Positions 58,158-64,000 of a stretch of DNA of 64,000 bases are shown in pieces. Under the pieces are notes generated by a model. It ran no database searches. It worked only from the letters and a program-made list of their open reading frames with translations, and was not told the DNA's origin. The position numbers were made by a program, and so were the translations under genes. The DNA comes from Zantedeschia hybrid cultivar (lineage: Eukaryota > Streptophyta > Magnoliopsida > Alismatales > Araceae): positions 28,007,229 to 28,071,228 of the forward strand of contig JARZZO010000013.1 in assembly GCA_030544215.1 (NCBI GenBank), given 5' to 3'. Position 1 is the first letter of the stretch. Every line of letters starts with the position of its first letter.

Positions 58158-60358
58158 TATAAGGATTGAGGTTTCGGATCCGGTTATTGGGTCAGTTTCG
58201 AGTTCAGATCTCTTAGTTTGGGCCCCTGTAGGGCTTGGGCTTATGTTGTTTTTCGTGTCGAGCTTGCTCGACGCAGTTCAAATGGCGTCTAGTGAGGTGG
58301 ACGCGTTTTAGGTTGTGCCACGTGGGCTGGTTTTGAGCCGCGGGAGTACGGCCCCGGTCTTATAGTCTGAACAGCGTCTTGATTGGACGACGCCATTCAG
58401 AGTGCGGCCTTGGTATGTCAACGTACAACCCGTCTTGTCGTCTGATTGGCATCGACCTTGGACGATGCGTTTTAGTTAGTTTCGGTTTGACCCCGCGAAA
58501 CCTCCCTCCTTTCCCTCATTCTCTCCATTTCTCTCTCTCTCCTCCCTCTCCCCTCCGATTCCGATCCACTCGGCACCCCTCCCCTTCTCCTTCCTTTCCT
58601 CTCCCCATTCCTCCTCTCCCTCCACTCCATCAACCTCCTAACTTCCACCACTACCGCCACCATTTCCTCTGCGGCGCATTTCTCTACGGACGGCGGCCGA
58701 CGTCCCGGTGGAGTGACGGCGTCCACGGCGGTACTGGCGGCGGCTTGTGGCGTGGCGGTTCGGCGGCCTGGAATTCAGAGGAGTTCAAGTAACCGGTAGG
58801 GTAACGATCCTCGTAATGTTTTGTTTAAAACCATGTTTTCCCGCTTTCATGCTTGTTTAGAGGAATTTCGGGGTGAAAATGCTTATATCACGAAATTAGG
58901 ATTGGTGGGTTTTTATTGGGTATTTGGGTTCTCCTTCTACTCCTTTATTTTATGGCGTTTTGTGCCATTTGGGGGAGAAGATCCCACTTTGAGAATTGGG
59001 GGGAGGCGGAGGGAGAACCTGTCTATGAGGGTTAAATGGCGTCTGGGGACAGCGATGCCATTTAAAAGGCGGCTGCCACCCACGACGCGATTTATCCCAG
59101 ATAACATACTCTGTCTCTGGATTGAATAGCGTCCAGGGATAGCTACGCCATTCAAACAGCGACCTCTGTGCAAGATGCGTTTTAGTTCGGATCACCCCGA
59201 GGCCTGATTTTGTTTCTGTCGTGATTAGGCGACTATGGACAGTGACGCCTTTTAAAAGATGACTACCTTGCACGACGCGTTTTAGGCCATCTTCCGAGGC
59301 TAGTTTTCGCGTGAACCAATTTAGGGGTCTTGAATGACGTCGGCCTTGGGCGACGCGATTCAAGACAGAATCTCATTAAAGCATACAATTAACATGTGTT
59401 TACATTGTTTGATAGTTGGATAAAATGCTTGTTTGAAAATATACTCGAGGACGATGATTTCTACATGATCGGATCGCACTGTGTTGCGTTTTGTGAGATC
59501 GTGGGCCTAAAGTGACAATTGTTAGCGCTTAGGCACCCCGTGTCGGTGTGGGAGTGACACGGCACCGGTGTGGGAGTGGTGGGGTGACACCTTGAGAAAT
59601 GGTCACCTGGTGTACCCCGGGGTATAGCTAGTACCGGTGTGGGAGTGGTACATTCGGAGTGTCACTCGTGCTGGGGGAAGTAGAACCACCTTGATCCAGG
59701 TCAGGCTGGAGTAGCTAGTGCGCTATCTGAGGGGTTGCTGTTTGGTCTCAGTGGGTCGGTGTTTTCCGCGTCCGGCCGTGTGACTCGTGTGTTTAGCCGA
59801 GACGCTAGTTGTGGACTCCGTGGTAGGGTGATTTCAAAGTCGTAGATGTTACTATTATAAATGCATGTGTTTTATATCGAAATTTGAGAGTATTGCTTTA
59901 TTTAGTTAAATTGCCTATATTTGTGTTATTGCACTTGTGGGTGTGTGAGTGGGTGATGGGGATCGAAGGATCCTTACTTAGTCTTTTTCGATGAGACTCA
60001 CCCCCTGCGGTTTTCAGGTGAGGGTTCCAGGAAGGCGTAGGGAGGAGAGTGTTGCCTTGGGTTGCGCGCCAGCAGCCGCTGTTCTGGGGTATGCCCCGAT
60101 GTAGTTGTTATTTCCTTTTCTGGCCTATACGCTTAATTATTTCTTTTCTGTTGGAATATGTAATTAATTGCTAAGTCAAGTCGAATTGTAATAATTTTTA
60201 ATTTTTGCACTTCCTTTACAATTCGATGTGATGTGAATGTTTAACTTAGTTTATCATTTATTTCCCAGACTTATCGAGATCCTGGTTTGGCTCCAAATCT
60301 AATTATTCGGTACCCATTAGTAATCGGATCTCCGATTATAGGGTGGCGGGTCGTTACA
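58158..60358 (+). mobile_element. H2: solo LTR of the B group, 2.2-kb subfamily
   Basis: It begins TATAAGGATTGAGG (TG mutated to TA) and ends GGCGGGTCGTTACA, 2201 bp, with TSD AAGAC at 58153-58157 and 60359-60363. It carries dyads with 10-nt spacers at 58255-58315, 58370-58475 and 59030-59370, the pyrimidine tract (58505-58670), the GAGTTCAAG...GGTAGGG block (about 58781-58802), and TGGGG-TATG-CCCCG (60084-60098). A decayed region (59540-59650) repeats 'ggtgtgggagtg'. It is the complete version of H1. Confidence 0.9.
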
Positions 60359-60363
60359 AAGAC

Positions 60364-60977
60364 ACCTGAGGAGAGGCTCCAGTTCTCTGTAGGACTAAAT
60401 CTCCTAGGAAGAACTGCCTTTCTCTGACCCTCGAGTTGTAATATTTGGTCATCTTTTGTTGGTACTCTATCATTTGGATCCTGGCATTTTCTCAGAACTC
60501 TACTAGCATGTCGAGTTTTTTCCTTAGTTGTCGGTGGCTTTCTGTTTCCGTCGCCTCTACTCATAGAGAGGGGATCCCGATTTCTAAAGGGATTAAAGCT
60601 TCGGCCCCGTAGATCAAGTGGAAGGGGGTCTCTCCTGTAGCCGCCCAGTTTGTTGTTATATGCGACCAAACGATGTTGGATAACTCTTCTATCCAGGACC
60701 CTGCGGCACCCTCTAATCGAGTCTTAATTCCATAGAGTAAGGTTCAATTAGCATTCTCTACCAGGTCATTAGACTGGGGATGGGCGACCAGGTGTTGCAA
60801 TTCTTGATCGTCAGTTGCTCGCAATTCTCCTAAAATAGGCGCTAACGAATTGACTTCCATTGTCCGAGACTATTGCTCTCGGGATCCCGAATCTGCAGAT
60901 TATGGACTTCCAAACGAAATTCCATATTACTCTCTCTATAATGTTTACCATATGGTTCCGCTTTGGGCAGAGGGCCT
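60364..60977 (-). pseudogene. Second gypsy integrase fragment
   Basis: On the minus strand this gives FGIPRAIVSDNGSQF (about 60850-60900), then after frameshifts NWAATGETPFHLIYGAEALI and PLEIGIPS, and lastly a C-terminal GDLVLQRTGAS. These are the integrase core and the start of its C-terminal domain from a different gypsy copy than the pol at 56998-58157. The two pieces meet at H2's insertion point, where both contain the same 23-bp stretch beginning CACTAAGACACC. Its other end is cut by element F. Confidence 0.75.
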
Positions 60978-62500
60978 TGTAAGTCTTAGGTGGTCTACAA
61001 GCCAATCTGACTTTATATAATCTCATTCATTTATTAATAAAATGACATTATTTCATTATGTGTAATTTGTTTTATTATCGTTTCATAATGAAATCCATGA
61101 ATATGTGCAACAATGATCATATTATGATGAGATCATACTAATAAGACTGATCACTTATACGCATATATTCTTCATAGTTCTTAGTCAGAGGATATCTGAG
61201 AAAGATATTAGATATCTGGTTAGACTAGTACAGATTACTCATGCTCATATGATGAGAGTGACTGATCTTATAGTCACTTGTGTGAAGACACTAAGGTGAA
61301 TCTATACGTGCTCAATAGAGAATGAGTTTACTGAACTGATTCGACCGAATCGATGGATGGTAATGTACCTAACTATCAACCAGTTGATTCTATTGTCGCA
61401 ATTACGTAGATGGTCCTCAAACCTGAGACACTAAGGACACCTTGTCAGTGGATTTTTGTACTTTGACTTTAGTTTACGGATCTCTATTCACGGGATTCTA
61501 AACAGCCAAGGATCGGGTACAGCGGGATACCGTCGAAGGAAATTGAGTGTTCAATAAGGAATCATTCGCTCTCGGTATTCAGAGAAAGAATGATTTAGGT
61601 AGGATGCGCAGGAATCCAATTTCGAGAAAGGAGTTTTTCAATATTATACAACAACATCTGATCCAAGTGAGTTGACAAATTAGGGTTTGACAGTTCACTA
61701 TATCCTGAGTTGACTCGAGAGCATTGTGCGAATGAAGGATTAAATCTACTTGATAACTGTCGACAGAAAGGTTACAAAAGTGGGTTGCTTAACCCCAATA
61801 CCTTTCGTGTTCACGCGGTGTTGCTTGGCACCCAACGTGATCGGAGGCCCGACTGAATTGAATGTGCGACAATAATTTGGTTGATTAATTAATTAATATG
61901 AGTTATTAATTGATTAATTAAGTCAGTGAAGAGTCACTGAGCTTATTGGGCTATTAACTGGATTGGTAGTTGGGCCTAGAGGGTCACACGCAAAGGATTC
62001 TCAAGGCAATGTATTAAAAGTGGGTTTTATATTTTTCGGAGTTTTTATGAAAAACCGCGCGGCAAGTATAAAATATAACGAGTGGGCTAAGCAGGCCAAG
62101 CTTCTCAGCCTAGCCGCCCCCTCCTCTCTCCCTCTTTCTCTCTCTGGCCACCCTGGCCGGCCCCACTCTCTGGGGTCTGCTTCGTCATCTTCTTCGACTC
62201 CCGTGAGACGGGAATTCGACCGCGTGTTGCGGCAGTCGTCGCGGCGAATGGCGACTTGTTCGTGGGCTACGAGGAACGTGAGGAAATCTGTCGCGAGGAA
62301 AATCACGTGGACTTCGCTAGAGGCCAGACGTCTACGCGGCTCGCGGTGTCACATCGATGGAACCGTTCGATCACATATTCGAATCAGCGCAAGGTGATGA
62401 CTGATCACCGATTTCAATTTTTGTTTATCGAAACGGACAGGGATTGTTGTATTTAATTTTATTTTATTCCACTGCGTTTGTAATCCCGAGAAACACGAGA
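60978..62500 (+). repeat. F 5' LTR
   Basis: Shares with E and G 'gagaatgagtt', 'cttggcacccaacgtgatcgg' and 'gggcctagagggtcacacgca', and a TATA-like 'aagtataaaatataac' near 62064. The right edge is uncertain by a few bases, because the usual CAACA is replaced here by sequence reading GAGAAC. Confidence 0.78.
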
Positions 62501-62509
62501 ACTTGATAG

Positions 62510-62522
62510 TGGTATCCGAGCC
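62510..62522 (+). other. PBS of F
   Basis: TGGTATCCGAGCC differs at one base from the initiator-Met PBS TGGTATCAGAGCC, and the following CAAGTTCCACT matches the leader in D. Confidence 0.8.
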
Positions 62523-62659
62523 AAGTTCCACTGTTTCTTGTCTGTTTCGATCACCAAATTGATTTTTTCCATGCTACAATTCGATTACAATGATAGAACT
62601 GTGTTCATACGATGAACAAAAATAATTAGATTATTTTATTCTGGAAAAATTGGATTTTT

Positions 62660-63290
62660 TCTGGTGATTTTTCTTGTTCTTCGTGGGACGAAGAACGGCG
62701 GGCTTTGCGGCTTTGGTCGGGCATCCCCAAGCATTGGGGAGGTGGGCCGGCGCCCCAGATACTCCGCGAGGCATCACCGATCACCACTGGACTTGCTTCG
62801 GCGTAGGAGAGAGCAGGCTGGCGGCGGCCAGCCGCCCCACCCTTCTTCTTCCTTCACTGTTTGCAGAAGTCATGGAAAAGGGGGGAGAAAGGGGCTCGGC
62901 CAACCAAGTTTTGGGCACCACTAGTGAGCCTACCGGCGCCGGGGGCGTCGCCCGTAGGGTCGAGCAGCACCGGGGAGCCAGGCAACACCGGCGAGCTGGT
63001 TGCTGGGCGGCGCTGCCACCTCCTACTGTCGTTGGGCCACCTGCAAAAAGCTTCTGTGGGGGGAAGGGGGTGACCCCCTCAGGCGGCTAGGCACCCTAGC
63101 CCGACCCGACAGGGTCGAGCCCCTAGCTTTACAGGGCTCGAGCTACCCCAGCCAGGGGCTCGGGCGAGACACCCAACAGTTGGGTGCCTGGGCCCGAGCC
63201 TACTAGCTGTGCCGGGCTCGACCTTGGCCCGAGCCCAAGCTTTGCAGGGTCGAGCCCTAGCTCAGCTAAGGGCTAAGCCTTTTCAACCCT
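62660..63290 (+). other. GC-rich block downstream of the F PBS
   Basis: Strongly GC-rich, with GCCGGCG, GGGCTCGAGC and 'gggctcgagcc' style repeats around 63090-63270 (for example 'gcccgagcc' and 'ggtcgagccc'). Frames of up to 138 codons are open here but have no recognised motif and a composition typical of GC-rich non-coding DNA. Position corresponds to the D blocks. Confidence 0.45.
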
Positions 63291-63416
63291 CCCCAAATTA
63301 AACCCCAAACCCAATTAAAAATTGGATTTTAAATTTAAAATTCAAAATTATTTTGAAAATTAAATTTTTTTATTCAATATTACTTAATTGGAATATAAAA
63401 TGATTTTGAATCATTT

Positions 63417-63560
63417 TAATTAACAAATAGTTGTTAATTAATTAGAGTTAATTATTAGTTTAAGTGTTAAATTAGTAATTAACTTTAATTGACTAATCTA
63501 AGAGTTAGATTAGTAGATAATAATTAATAGTCTAATTGTTAGATTATTAATCATTGATTA
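63417..63560. repeat. AT-rich palindrome array in F
   Basis: TTAATTAACAA, 4-nt centre ATAG, TTGTTAATTAA; ACTAATCTAA (63492-63501), centre GAG, TTAGATTAGT (63505-63514); TCTAA-TTG-TTAGA just after. The architecture is like D's array, with different arm sequences. Confidence 0.65.
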
Positions 63561-64000
63561 ATTTAATGTTCGATTATTTTTAAATTATTAGAAGTGTTCT
63601 AATTAGCATGGAATATTCTAGAAATTGTTAATTTGGAGTGTGTGCACATGAGATGTGTGTTTAATGCTTTTAAATTTGATTTAATTGCATGCTTAAGGTA
63701 ATAAAATGAGTTTTCGAAATTCAAATCTCAATTTTGATTGGAACCAAGCTTTTTAAAAGTCAAAATTAATTATTTTGAAAACTTTTTTTTTTAGCCATGT
63801 GATGTGCTTTTCATGTGTGGAATGGATAAAATACATCATGGTCATGGATATGCACTTTGAATGCTTTATGTGATGATGTATGAATGTGGATCGTAGATGT
63901 ATATTTGAATGTTTATTAATTGTTAATAAATAGAGGTCTACGTACCTCTCTCTCTCATATTCCGATGTATTTCTACCTCCCTCCCTTTTGTACTCGCCAT

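Larger units (their letters stand above)
38318..58784 (+). repeat. Segmental direct duplication, copy 2
   Basis: This is the partner of 651-31675. The shared insertions D, J and H sit at the same bases. Private insertions are L and M in D2 and G in the minisatellite, each with 5-bp TSDs and an empty site in copy 1. It lacks E, B and K, and preserves their empty sites at 52932-52936 (GGGCG) and 54421-54425 (CCTAA). J here has lost about 0.48 kb at 53628. At the right the sequence continues through the rest of H, so this copy has the more complete end. Confidence 0.88.
60978..64000 (+). mobile_element. F: Copia-like element, plus, runs off the window
   Basis: LTR from TGTAAGTCTTAGGTGG at 60978 to about 62500, about 1.52 kb, in the E/G/N family. 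A PBS and leader follow, then a GC-rich block (62660-63290) and an AT-rich region with palindromes. The order matches D read on its own strand: LTR, PBS, GC block, AT-rich palindromes. No gag or pol domain appears in the 1.5 kb of interior visible. The right LTR, if any, lies outside. Confidence 0.8.

Noticed and set aside
60364..60977. Integrase fragment right of H as part of the same pol as 56998-58157
   Set aside because: It repeats the integrase core already present to its left, so it must come from another copy.

Overview
The window is plant nuclear DNA made almost entirely of retrotransposons. No host gene could be supported. The evidence is LTR elements bounded by TG...CA and 5-bp target-site duplications (TSDs), primer-binding sites matching plant initiator-Met tRNA, a Retrotrans_gag protein with two zinc knuckles, Ty3/gypsy integrase remnants, and many C-to-T nonsense changes at CAG codons as expected in methylated plant DNA. 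Species cannot be named from this; a flowering plant with a repeat-rich genome is likely.

The oldest layer (Y) is a decayed Ty3/gypsy element that resembles the Tat/Retand group. Its pol (integrase end) lies on the minus strand, an extra ORF with a coiled coil lies on the plus strand, and a 30-35 bp minisatellite lies between them. Into Y went a 9.4-kb non-coding Copia-like element D (minus) and two solo LTRs, J (minus) and H (plus). The whole stack was then duplicated in direct orientation: copy 1 is about 651-31675 and copy 2 about 38318-58784, roughly 15.4 kb each once private insertions are removed. Between them (31676-38317) is AT-rich sequence holding solo LTR N and a degenerate AATCGATTA minisatellite.

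After duplication each copy gained its own insertions. Copy 1 has solo LTR E (11369-24142), which is split by composite element B (11944-23202), and solo LTR K inside J. Copy 2 has solo LTRs L and M inside D, and solo LTR G in the minisatellite. Both copies therefore preserve occupied and empty sites for each other. Right of copy 2 come another gypsy integrase fragment and a further Copia-like element F (60978 to the window end).

The most unusual content is (i) B, a non-autonomous element with three 2.7-kb LTRs and two gag-only interiors; (ii) arrays of dyads GGCGTC-N10-GACGCC with an invariant 10-nt spacer and varying arms in every LTR of the B/H/J/K/L group; and (iii) inside D and F, long runs of AT-rich palindromes with mostly 3-nt centres, plus in D a four-copy dyad TTGTR-GATAG-YACAA. 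Function would be expected, if at all, at the level of element biology (non-coding RNA structure, DNA-binding sites, helper-dependent mobilisation) rather than host metabolism.
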